Shown here: one piece after another, positions 1-10,658 of the stretch
Layout: the number at the start of each line of letters is the position of its first letter
How positions within the stretch are numbered: the first letter of the stretch is position 1
NCBI GenBank assembly: GCA_029379385.1
Contig: CM055608.1
Location: 24,240,350-24,304,349, forward strand
DNA from: Quillaja saponaria
Lineage: Eukaryota; Streptophyta; Magnoliopsida; Fabales; Quillajaceae
DNA length: 64,000 nt
Direction of reading: 5' to 3'
The notes under the pieces: model-generated
The model's database searches: none
Told to the model about the DNA's origin: nothing
Seen by the model: the letters and a program-made list of their open reading frames with translations, nothing else
Made by a program: the position numbers and the translations under genes

Positions 1-17
1 AAGGTTCTGATATTTTA

Positions 18-51
<34 letters not shown>

Positions 52-786
52 AAATATATGTTCCAAAACAACATTTTATAGATGAAAATATTATTCAACA
101 ATAAAAATCAAACATCAATACAAATACAAAATTATAAATTGTTACACATGTACACAAGGTAAATAAAAAAAATATAGGTCTAATAAATCTTCATCATTGT
201 CCCATTACTTATCATTCTGCTCACCAAGGTTGATTGTGATGTACCCAAAGAAGGACTAATACCTTGAAATAAGTCGTACAAGTAAGTTATAAGATTTAGT
301 TATGGAAAAAAGCACATATATGCATATAACTTAGAAGTATTATTACAATTCAAAATTTTTAATTTAGAAAGCATAAACATGCATAAAGTTTGAAGATAGG
401 GCCCAATATAAGGGAAGGGAACTCATAATGCTCTATGAGGAGTGATGAGTTCACCTGAAAATTAGGAAGAGCCTAGGCATTTTTCAGATGAAGAACATGA
501 TCCTAGTATTCTAAGGAATCTCTATGAAGGGGGGCCAATTTTAAGGTTGCTCATGGAAGTTGAAAGTTATGAAGACACCATCATTGTTGATTTAAAGAAC
601 TTTGAGTAAAGAAAAAAAAAAGTGCAAAGCAACAAAAATAGTTTTAGTGACTAGAAAGATAAAAGAAGAGTTTTCACATTTTATAATAACTTATGTATAG
701 TTGTAAAGCTTGGTTTCTCACATTGAACGAATTACAAAGCCATCAAAAACAAAAAAAAAGGACATATGGCTAACTAATGTAAAGAC
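1..786. other. AT-rich flank with a (TA)n microsatellite
   Basis: There is no recognisable gene here. A (TA)n run covers about 20-49 and a second, shorter one lies just inside the hAT element at 980-1000. An acidic open stretch of 47 codons on the plus strand (466-609, ending in TAA) has protein-like composition but no start codon or recognisable family. It could be a decayed exon or chance. Confidence 0.4.
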
Positions 787-1067
787 GTAGAAATTAGAGG
801 TGAGCAGGAACCAGCTAAACCTGACAACTCGAATCAAAACAGAACCGATTGACCCGATATCCGACAACCCGAGTCCCTAGTCGGTTTCTGTCGAGTTGCC
901 ATACCCATGTTTTTTCGGTTCGGTTGATTTTTTCAGTTGTAGGATGTTGAAAGGTTCGGATAACCGACCCGAACCGACATATATATATATATATATATAT
1001 TTAGTTTTAGAAAATTCAAAAATACCCTAATACCCTATCTTAAACTTAGATCCGTGTTTTTTGCTCT

Positions 1068-1275
1068 CGTTCAGCCTTTCATTCCCAGTCCCAGCCCGCA
1101 GCCACCATTGATCCCACTTCCCAGTCCCAGCTCGTAGCCACTAGCCACCGTCGTTCCCACTTCCCAGCCTGCAGCCACTGCGTTCCCAGTGCCAGCCTGC
1201 AGCCACCATTGTTCCCAGTCTGTTAGTCCCCAGCCCGCAGCCACCATCAGCCATCATTCCCAGTCCCATAGTCCA
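1068..1275 (+). repeat. Degenerate C-rich repeat in the hAT 5' leader
   Basis: Imperfect copies of a unit close to CCCAGTCCCAGCCCGCAGCC, each followed by ACC, recur about six times between the left end of the hAT element and the coding region. The short open frames across this stretch are by-products of the repeat. It probably forms part of the untranslated leader of the transposase transcript. Confidence 0.6.
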
Positions 1276-1998
1276 TTCTTGATGATCAAGTCTAAAGCGC
1301 AGCAGTCAACCAGACCCAATCCTCTTGATCTCAAACTCAGCTCTCGTTCGTCCCCAGTCCCAGGTTCCCAGCCGCCATCGCCGTCTTCTTCTTCCTCTTG
1401 TTCCGTTCGCGAAGTCTGAAGTTGAAGCTCAGCAGTCAGCCAGTCTCGATCTCCTGTCGATCAATCTAAAGCTGAAGATCTGCTCCTCTCGTGTTCACTG
1501 CTCAGCCAGTCAGTACTCTAATTTCTCACTCTTTGTTTGATTTTGTTATTTCTCATTTTATTTCGAGAGTTTCAATTTTGTTGTTTTCTGCTTGTTGGAT
1601 TTAGTTACTTATTATTCATGGATTTTGAATTGTTTTTTCATCTTGGATACTTGTTTCCATTATTGAATGGAAGTAGATTTTATTGGATTTTCAGTCAACA
1701 TTACTTATCTGCTTTAAAAATCAATGTTGTGGTGTTGCCTGAAAATTGTAGGATAGTTTATGATCTAAGAAATTATTGATGAGATGATTGGGTTTGAATA
1801 GTCTTTCTTGGGTTTGAAATTATTGATAGTTTTCTGAATTTGTAGAATTTATTATATCAAAGTGACCCTATAAGCTATAATAGGGTATATTTACAACAAC
1901 TCAACTAATTATATATACATTAGTTAATTAGTATTTTACATTTTTACCAAGATTCTTATTGTTGTATTCTTATGGTATGTTTTAATTTTGATTCATAG

Positions 1999-4205
1999 AT
2001 TGATGATACTCGAGGGATACCATTGGATCCAGATAAAGTTGAGATGTTATTTGATTTTGAAAATGATTTAGAAGCATCAAATTTAGACCAAATGGGCAAC
2101 AAATCCAAGAGAAAAGCATTTTCAAAGCCTCATTTGCCATGTAAGAAAAGGGCCAAAACATCTTGGGTTTGGGAACACTTCACACATGTTGAGGGTACTT
2201 CTGGACTTAATCATAGATCTGCATGTAATTGGTGTGGAATTACTTATGTTTCTCATTCTAAGAAAAATGGAAACTCTAATTTAGGGACACACTTGAAGTA
2301 TCAATGCAAGAAATTTCCTAAATATTTAGTGCCTAGCTGGGATAAAGGTCAAATTGTTTTAATTGGTTATGCTACAAAAAAAGATGAGGGAGGAAATGAA
2401 GTAAGTAGTAGGGGAAGTACATTTGGAAGTGTTTCTGACAAGTATAATGGGGGGGGGGGGGAGGGGGTTTGTAGGGAAGCTGTGGCTAGATATATCATAA
2501 TGAATGAACTACCTTTTAGTCATGTTGAAACGGAGGGATTTTGTATGCTTGTAAATCAATTGTGCCCTGAAATTCATGTGCCCTCTAGGTGGACAATGGC
2601 TAGAGACATTTACAAGTCTTTTTTGGCTGAAAAGCATAAATTCAAAAGATGGTCGGTTAATAACAAGCAAAGAGTTTCACTCACAATAGATTGCTGGACT
2701 TCGATTCAAAACATGAACTATTTGTGTTTGACTGGTCATTTTATTGACAATGAATGGAAGTTGCATAAGAGAATCTTGAACTTTTGTGTAGTTGTTGATC
2801 ACATGAGTGAGACTATTAGAAAGACTATTGAAGGGTGCTTATTGGATTAGGGTATAGACAGGGTCTTTTGTGTTACAGTAGACAATGCTTTTTCAAATGA
2901 TGGGGCAGTTAGTTACTTAGCTGATAAAGTTACTAACTGGGGAGGGTCTATTTTGAATGGAGACCTGATGCATGTTAGGTGTTGTGCACACATATTTAAT
3001 CTAATTGTCCATGATGGCTTGAAAGAATTGGACATGTTTGTGCTTAGAATTCAGACAGCTATTAAGTATGTTAAGTCTTCATCTTTAAAGAGATTGAGAT
3101 TTAAAAAATGTGCAGAAGCAGAGAAGATTTGTACCAAGGTATTTGTGAGTTTGGATGTACCTACAAGATGAAACTCCACATTCTTAATGTTGGATTTAGC
3201 TGTGAAGCATGAAAAAACCTTTACTAGGTTAAAGATAGAGGATGATCAATATAGAAGTAAGTTTGAGAGTGATGCCAAATTAGGAAAGTCTACTCCTACT
3301 AGTGAAGATTGGAAAAAAGCTAAGATGTTTGTAGAATTTTTAAAGCTTTTTTATGATGTAACAAATAGAATATCTAGTTCATTGTATGTTACATCACATG
3401 CATACTTTCATGATTTCTGTAACATATTAGCTTGTATTCAGAAATGAATGGGAAGTGGTAATAAATCACTTGAGAAGATGGCAGTAAGTATGAAAGAAAA
3501 ACATGACAAATATTGGGGTGATATTAATAAAATCAATCACATTTTCTTTGTTTCTTTAGTACTTGACCCTCAATACAAGTTAAGGTTTATTACTTATGGG
3601 TTCAAGAAGTTGTTTGGGGAGGAAGAAGCTGAGTTCATGACATGGAAAGTGAAGGGCACATTGGAAAGATTATTTGACCACTATAAGATTTATGAACAAA
3701 CCAGTGAGGAAATGGATGCCTTCTCAAATGATATAACTATATCTTCTTCTTCACGACATGCAAGTTCAAGTGATGATGTTTTTGGTATCTTTGCCAAGGA
3801 TTTTATGAATGAAATTACTCAAAAGGAGTCTCTAGCTAGAAAATCTGAGTTGGATAGGTATTATTTAGAGTTACATGAGCCTATAACTGAAAAGTTTGAC
3901 ATTTTGAGTGGTGGAAATTAAATTCAGGGAAGTACAAAGTGTTAAGCAAATTGGCTAAAGATGTTTTGGGGGTTCCTATTATTACTGTTGCTTCTGAATC
4001 AGCTTCTACCGAAGGTAGAGTACTTGATATATATCGAAGCTCTTCAGAACCAAAGATGGTCGATGCACTTATTTGCACTCAAAATTGGCTTAAGTATAAT
4101 CCTTTATCAATAAGCTGTGAAGAATCACCCGAAGAGCAAGAGAAAATAATTTTAGGTAATAAAACTTTATATAAAATGATTTTCAGTGTGTTTAACTTTA
4201 TATAA
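1999..4205 (+). pseudogene. hAT transposase (BED zinc finger, RICESLEEPER-like), disrupted
   Basis: This is the transposase of the surrounding hAT element, a DNA-binding and strand-transfer enzyme. The first open block (2023-2850) has a BED-type finger with C-x2-C (CNWC) and a later His/Cys pair, then DCWTS. The next blocks hold TVDNA-x3-ND and RCCAHIFNLIV (2953-3171), a helical middle (3187-3447), KEKHDKYWG (3448-3921), and the C-terminal hAT dimerisation signature SESAS..GRVLD..RSS (3939-4205). The frame is broken by TAG at 2848, TGA at 3169 and TGA at 3445, each where the family has tryptophan, and by a frameshift near 3905-3930. Sequence before 2023 stays open back to an ATAG acceptor at about 1998, so the coding exon probably followed a leader intron. 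A run of 12 G at 2449-2460 looks like polymerase slippage. Confidence 0.9.
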
Positions 4206-5110
4206 CCTTACAAGATATATATTAATTGTTTTTTAAAATTTGTATTAGAGTTGTCTGGTTTTGTTCCTGAAGAAAGTTGTATTCTAAATTGAATATCATT
4301 TAGGAATTGATAATAGTCTTGTTTTTGTGGTAAGTTTTAATTTCTCTAATACTCTTTTCTGTTATAATACTATTTTATTTGTCTTTCTTTGAAGATTGAA
4401 TAAGTTGATGCCTGCTGAAGTGCTAGAGGATGGAGGCTTGGAGCTACTACAACATGCCAACTAATGTTGCCTATGTTTCTTATTTGATATTTCTGATTTT
4501 TGGATGTTTTGTTATGTTGAATTTAAATTTTTATGTTGTTTTTTGAAGTTTGAACTTTGATTAGGGATATATGTATTGTGATATTTGATAACTGTTTTGT
4601 TTTCGATGTGCTGGGACTAGGCTTTTATAATTTGGATGTTTTTCTTGGTAGTGAACCATTTCTAATGATGTTTTGCTTATTTTGGATGAATTTTATCACT
4701 TTGGACATGTTATGTTTTTTAATTTCTAGTTATAATGAATTATTTCATGATTTATTGAGTTTAACTGTTTAAGCAGATGAATGGATTTTAAAATTATATA
4801 ATTTGAATTATGTTATGGATCTTTCTTTCAAATTTAGTTGATTTTTGGTTTCCAATAGGTTAAAATTGATTAAAAAACTAATTTAGGCTTTAGCCTTTAG
4901 TTTTGGAGGGAAAATAAAACACACACACGCACATACCATAACCGACCCGAACCGACTTAGTTCTGTTTTGGAATTGGTTTGGACAATTATACAACTGACA
5001 TTGTCTGTTAGGAAGGTCGGTTGGGGGATTGTAATAACCGACTAGGTCAGTCGGTTAGTGGAACTCTCAGAACTGACCGAACCGACCCGATGCTCACCCT
5101 TAGTAGAAAT

Positions 5111-6580
5111 CGAGATGATATATGGACATTACGAGAAACAAAGTGTCTAATGATTTGATACATTAGGAAAACCAAAATTTTTATTAATTTGAAATTTATG
5201 AATGATTTATTAGTTAATATGAGTTTTCCATATTACCTTAGTCTATATGACATGTGGCAATATGGAGACATTGTTGACACCATAAATTAATTCATGCCTT
5301 TGTGGTTGAATCTGACATGAGATATTCCCAACAAATTTGGTCGAATGGAATCAATAATTTACTTTATTAGTGGAACAAATATAGCTATTGGACTGTAATT
5401 TGTTGTTAGGTTGAATGAAGGCAATGAAGCAGCTATTAGACAAGGAGGCATCAATGTGTTAAATCGAAGGCAACTAGGTGAAGTTATGAAGGCCAGTCAA
5501 AATTTTCAGATTTTAGACAATAATAGAAATTCGGCCAATAACTTGAGAATGTGTAGATAATATAAGCATGTTTAGCTTAAGATAATAAATTATAATTATT
5601 TATTGAAAAATCAGTTGGTATGGTTATTTTGAAACAATTATATTTTAAATTCAAATAATTGTATTGAAACTGCTGCTACGATATAAATATTTGGTGGCTA
5701 GCACTTTTTTTGAGGTCTTTGAATCAATCAACAAATCATTACACTTTGTTTATCTTTACATCATTTACGTTTTACTTTCCTGCACTTTTATTTATGTTTA
5801 TCTTAGAAATAGTTAGTTATTCTTACATTTAAACATCCACTGCTGGTATATTGTAATAGAGTTTGAATCGATAGTCTCAAAATTATTCACAATCATTTGA
5901 TTGCTAAAATTTAGAACACAAGTTACTGGTATGCTGTTGTTCATGTTACCATCAACAAGCTACTAGATGATATTCAAGCTGATTCGTTCTTGAGCAGTCT
6001 TCACGCCATGTTCTATAAAATCTCCCTTATTGGATTCTTCTATTGTCTCTGTTCCAAGGGTATTTCAAGGAAAGTCCTAATTTTTCCTTCTTAGATTGCC
6101 ATTTGATGATTCAGTGAGCTACCCACCCAAACTACCTTATATAATGAATGATCTGCCAATCTTTCTTTGGTCGTATATCTACTAGAAATTAAAATAAAGA
6201 TAATGATCGAATTCAAACAAAATTCCAACCAATTTTCACAAAAACTATAATACAAAGTAAAACAATAAAAACAAATCACAAGAATTTATGAATCATTTTA
6301 AAAACAATAAATTGATGGCTAATTAGAGATATTCAAAATCAATAGCTGAAGATTAGATTAAGATATTCAAAATCAATCAAGAAGGCAACCAATGAAAACG
6401 ATAACCTCATAGCCTATGAACAAGCCCTAGAAATAACTCTAAATTGATGGCTATTTAGAGATGCAGGAGCTTGGGTGGCACCGTGGTGGTTTGACATATT
6501 GGTGGATCTGGATTTGGGTGAGGCGAAGAAGAATGGGTCAAATTACAATACGAGGAAACTTAGTCATTTGATGGTTTCAT
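5111..6580. other. Intergenic, no identified gene
   Basis: Nothing can be named here. Two plus-strand stretches look protein-like: about 5410-5560 (around 48 codons, rich in Asn, Gln and Glu, ending in TAA) and about 5915-6090 (containing NKLLDDIQADSFLSS). Neither has a start codon or a family I recognise. They may be exon relics split by the hAT insertion, or chance frames. Confidence 0.3.
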
Positions 6581-6589
6581 ATGAATTTT

Positions 6590-6814
6590 TGTATTAATTA
6601 TTTTTTGACACGAGAAAGGCTCATCATGAATAACTTCGTATCGTCGAAGATAAATATAAAAAATTTTAAAATAAAAAGATATGAAAATTATTAATATTTG
6701 CTACGAATCAAACATGTTACGCATGTTAAAAGCCTATCACGAATAACTTATTCGTGACATTTTTATCTGCTACGATACATGAGCTGTTGTGAATAACGCT
6801 ATTTCTAGTAGTGA
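6590..6814. mobile_element. CACTA-type terminal sequence (one end)
   Basis: Read on the minus strand from 6814, the sequence begins CACTACTAGAAATAG. CACTACTAGAAA is the usual terminus of plant CACTA (En/Spm) elements. Inward of it are repeated CACGAATAA/TCATGAATAA-type motifs consistent with subterminal repeats. A weak partner, CTACTAGAAAT, lies at about 6180-6190. It lacks the exact CACTA bases, and no 3-bp target duplication was evident, so the left boundary is unproven. Confidence 0.5.
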
Positions 6815-7375
6815 ATTGGATGTGGCCATGAATTTATATCAATAATAAACTCTAGAATTCATTCAGACTTTTTATAATTGCTATTAATCAATCAATTTAA
6901 TTCCATTATAGAATGATATATTATTTTTTTGGTTTTCTATTTGTCCCAAAAAAACTACACAAGGTAGACTCAATATCTCTCATACTAGTTATCCAACTAG
7001 CTTCAACTTGTGTTATCTTTCTAACACCAAAAAACATTCATCTAACAATCCAGTATTTTTTATTTTCTAGGCACTATATTTCCAATAAGATTTTCACTAC
7101 CCCCTTCTATTTGAAATATTTCACAATTGGATTGAAATCTTTCAACTTCATGGGTTAGATAAAAATATTTATATTCATGCTGAGGGAGATTATTAAATCA
7201 TTTTCAAAAGGGGAATTTTTTTTTTTTTTTGAAGTAGCGTTGGAAAATTATTATTCATCATAATCAAAATATACAGCACAAAAAACCTAATTTTTTTTTT
7301 AATTGATAGAAACCTCTCTTTGTAACTTGTAACATAAGTCCCCATTATAATTTTTTTTTTTTATCTGTTGAAATA
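6815..7375. other. Intergenic, no identified gene
   Basis: This stretch is AT-rich with poly-T and poly-A runs. An open frame at 6913-7158 has low-complexity composition and no recognisable motif. I see no gene here. Confidence 0.4.
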
Positions 7376-7379
7376 AGTT

Positions 7380-7720
7380 GAGGATAAAGTAGTACTACTG
7401 ACCAATCATAGTTGATTGGTCGGTAAAACAAATAACTACTAACTTAACGACTAACCTAACAACTAACCGATTAAATAAAAAATAATACATTACTGACCAT
7501 CGTTGAGTTAATCAATATATTTTTAAAAATAAAGTTAGTTGATAAAGATATTTTATTTGAGTAGTAAGCTTTTTATTTTTTTATTTTTTTTTTGAGTTTT
7601 AAGGACAAAACTTATTAAGTTGGAGGCGTCTCATTTTTATTTATACCGACTAACTTAGGTTAGTCGGTAAAGGGTTGTAATTTTTTCCAGCCAATCATTT
7701 TGGTTGGTCGGTACATTTTA
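7380..7720. repeat. Cluster of related imperfect palindromes (TTGGTCGGTA core)
   Basis: Three short palindromic modules occur within 340 bp: GACCAATCATAGTTGATTGG followed by TCGGTAAAA near 7400, CCGACTAACTTAGGTTAGTC followed by GGTAAAG near 7650, and CCAATCATTTTGGTTGGTCG followed by GTACA near 7690. They share the core (T/G)AGTCGGTA or TTGGTCGGTA. This resembles the subterminal repeats of a DNA transposon or MITE, but I could not fix its boundaries. Confidence 0.4.
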
Positions 7721-7740
7721 AAGTCCTAGATCTAAAAACA

Positions 7741-9980
7741 CCCACCGTTCATTTTATTTTATTATTATTATTTTTTTTTCTGCTGAATTTCCCCTTCATC
7801 CCTGAAATCTTCAGTCTTCCTGCTGACTGTTCAGCTTCACCGGAAAGCTCTGCCGGGCTGCTCTGAAGTGTTATGAGTTCTTAGTTACTCACTTCTGCGC
7901 AGAAATAACGGTGTTTATTTCTGGGCCGGCCATTTCTCTGAGGTTTGGAGTTCTATTTTGCCCACCTCTCAGTACCCTTCTTCTCGTTCTTCGCATTGAG
8001 TGTCTGATAGGATATGTCGAGGAGGTGGGGTCTTCTTGGTAGGGATTCCCGTTGTCTTCTCCGCCAGAACTAAGATACGGTGACTGGTACAAAGAGCACA
8101 AGGCATATTTTGGAGATTCATGACTACGAGGATGTTCCTTTAGACGCATGCAAATAGTATATGAAGCAGCAGGAGGAAAGGCATATTTAGTGAAGGAAAG
8201 TTATTCATGACTTCTTTCCTGTTTCTAATAAATTGGTGTTTCATTATCTCTGTTTCGGCTCCGTGGGTCCGAATTTTCAAAGATATTGTGTCCTATGTAT
8301 AATTTCCAAAGTTTCAGTGTTAAATTCGTATCAAGTATTTAGTGTTTTGGTATGTGGAAGTAATTTAAAACAAATCCAAACCTTGAACGGAAAACGCTAT
8401 CTGCAAGTGGGGCTACTTGGGGATAGCTTTTGTGGTGGAGGCAGACATTACATGGCCTGTCGAGAACACTAGTGTTTTGCTACTGGATAAATCGCTCTCT
8501 TCAGTATGTCAGTTTCTTTTTTAGGATTTAGTGTTTAGAATTTTGGAGTTGATTTATTTCTGTTTGACTATATGTTTGATTGGCTAATTAAAATCTGCGA
8601 TTGTCTTTAGAAATAGTAGAAATAAGATTGATGTTATATATTTGAACTATATTTTCTTGTAGTATTCCCTATTTCAAGTAGTTTTTTTAACATCATATTG
8701 CTACTTTTAACTTCAAATTTGGTCTTGGCTTTCGTCTCATACCAGGAAATGATCATGATTAAAGATAATGACACGGACTCCATAGCTTATATATACTCAC
8801 GGTTGTGTTAGAAAAACACTCTCCCAAAATGAAAGTCACTTTCGGTATTTTGGTTGTACCCATAAGAAATTTGCAAACCATTAGATGAAACATAAGCAAA
8901 ATGTTCCTAGCAGAAAAAAAAAAGACATATAAATAATGGCTTCTGTTACATGGCAACTGATAGGATTTTAAGTAAAGTGGTTTGCTAGGAGCTGCTAATA
9001 CTGCAGGAAGACATATCTAGAGATTAGAAGCTTTGAGCTAGGATTATGCTCTCTAGCATATATTTAGGTGGTTTTTGCACAAGGGTCGGGCTCCTATTTT
9101 CAGAATTTTCTGATACAAACATAACTATCAAATCATCAAACAACACCATAGGTGGGTAGTACTAAAGGGTGAGGACTTAAACTTCCAAGATATAAGAGTT
9201 GTGGATGCCATTGGTTTTTTAATATCTCTATCAGTTCCATTCTCATTCATATCCCTGCATTCTTTGCATATCAATATCACGTACTGCAGAAGGAATTTGT
9301 GAGATTGAAGGTTCGTTTAGCTCTAGCTCCACATAACACGACAAGTATTTTGGGTCTAGGGCTTATGAAGGAGTTCAATCAGAGATTTATTGGCAGATAC
9401 TAGATATGGGAAAACTTAATTTAGGTTGAAAAGATAAAAGGGGCCCTGACTCTGGTTTTTTAAATTGCTATTTTATCTAGATTCAATCAGAGATTTTGGC
9501 GTATTCTTTAGCCTAAATCTGAATAGGCTATGAGTGGTTTAAATTAAAAAGGGTGGTTATAGACACAACAGTATTGTACAAAGACTCCCTTTGTCAATCT
9601 CATAAAAATCAATTTTGGCACAATTTCAAACCAGTTTCAAAGTAAGTATTCTTCAAACCAATTTCAATTTCTTTTAGTTAGTTTTAGATATAATTTTTTT
9701 GGGTTTCGATGTTGTAATCATTGGTCCAATGTTGTATCTGAGTAAATGGTGCAGCATGACCTTTTTTTTGTTGAATTCTTGACGGAAGTCATATGTGTTG
9801 CTGCTTGTGATTTTGGGGAATAAATTTCTGAAATTCCCATGCAGGACTTTAATTCAATACATTTGGTTGAACCTCTATAAGTAATCCATTAAACCTGGAG
9901 AATGAATTGCATTAACAAATTAAACATAAGATGAAATTTTGGATTGAAAGTTTGAAATTACAACATGTAACGACACTTCT
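7741..9980. other. Intergenic, no identified gene
   Basis: The segment around 7780-8470 is less AT-rich and has short open frames on both strands. None shows a recognisable domain, and the frames overlap in a way typical of non-coding or retroelement-derived sequence. The rest (8470-9980) is AT-rich without a visible gene. Confidence 0.3.
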
Positions 9981-9984
9981 GACA

Positions 9985-10150
9985 AAATTAATTTTCATAA
10001 CACACACGTTGTGCTGGAATCGTGTTTATGATATTTATATAAATAAATAATACTCTTAATGTTGATCAAGATTATAGTTACTAAAAAAATAATATTCTAT
10101 GTTAATAATATTAAATAAATGGATAAATCTAATAATAGTGGAAAATGCTC
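9985..10150 (-). mobile_element. Helitron-like 3' end fragment
   Basis: On the minus strand the hairpin-like motif GCACAACGTGTGTG is followed by ATGAAAATTAAT. The same motif, GCACAACGTGTGTGC, recurs at 35911-35925, and a diverged version lies at 37215-37235 next to CTAA. About 120 bp downstream on the plus strand also match the 35.9-36.0 kb copy (including TAATAATATTAAATAAATGG). No 5' end is visible, so this is a fragment. Confidence 0.4.
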
Positions 10151-10658
10151 TCAATTCAATTAGATACATCATATTCCCTTAGAAACCCTTTTGAAAATCG
10201 TTTTAAAGAAGTAATAAATGATAGTCTAACTTGAAAAACTTACATTAATCTCATTCAAAAATGATTCTTGAATTGTCCAAATTAAGTGGACAGTTTAGGA
10301 AAGTAAACACACCATTTGTTACAATGGTATGCTTAACTTTTTATCTATTTAGTTCAAATTTTGGTTAAGTTTCATTGTGATCTCCTGGTACATACTTTGA
10401 CATAGCAGTGACTTGTTTATGTTATGTACTTTGGAGAACATATCGAAATGCTGCCCGAATTTTGCAAAGGTGAGATGAAAAGAATAAGCATACCACTGGA
10501 ATAAGGGTGTTGCTTTAATTTTCTAAATGGGATTTGACATTTTACCCTTAGGATGATGTTGAAGATGGTAGAGAGCATTTACTAATTAGTTCATTCATTT
10601 TAGTATAATCCAATTGTAGTATTGTTGTTGTATTGAAATAACATAGTTTAAACGTCAT

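Larger units (their letters stand above)
795..5102 (+). mobile_element. Complete hAT-superfamily DNA transposon, 4308 bp
   Basis: The left end reads TAGAGGTGAGCA (795-806). The right end, reverse complemented (5091-5102), reads TAAGGGTGAGCA, giving 12-bp inverted repeats with one mismatch. The 8 bases GTAGAAAT lie directly outside both ends (787-794 and 5103-5110), the 8-bp target-site duplication expected of hAT elements. Just inside both ends are many copies of CCGACCCGAACCGAC-like motifs, a plausible set of subterminal transposase-binding repeats. The interior carries a plus-strand transposase with a BED zinc finger, now disrupted. The perfect duplication points to a fairly recent insertion, while the stops show that it can no longer supply its own transposase. 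Confidence 0.93.

Noticed and set aside
7889..8149. 86-codon minus-strand frame near 8 kb
   Set aside because: Low similarity to anything recognisable, overlapping frames on the other strand, no start context or neighbours to support it.
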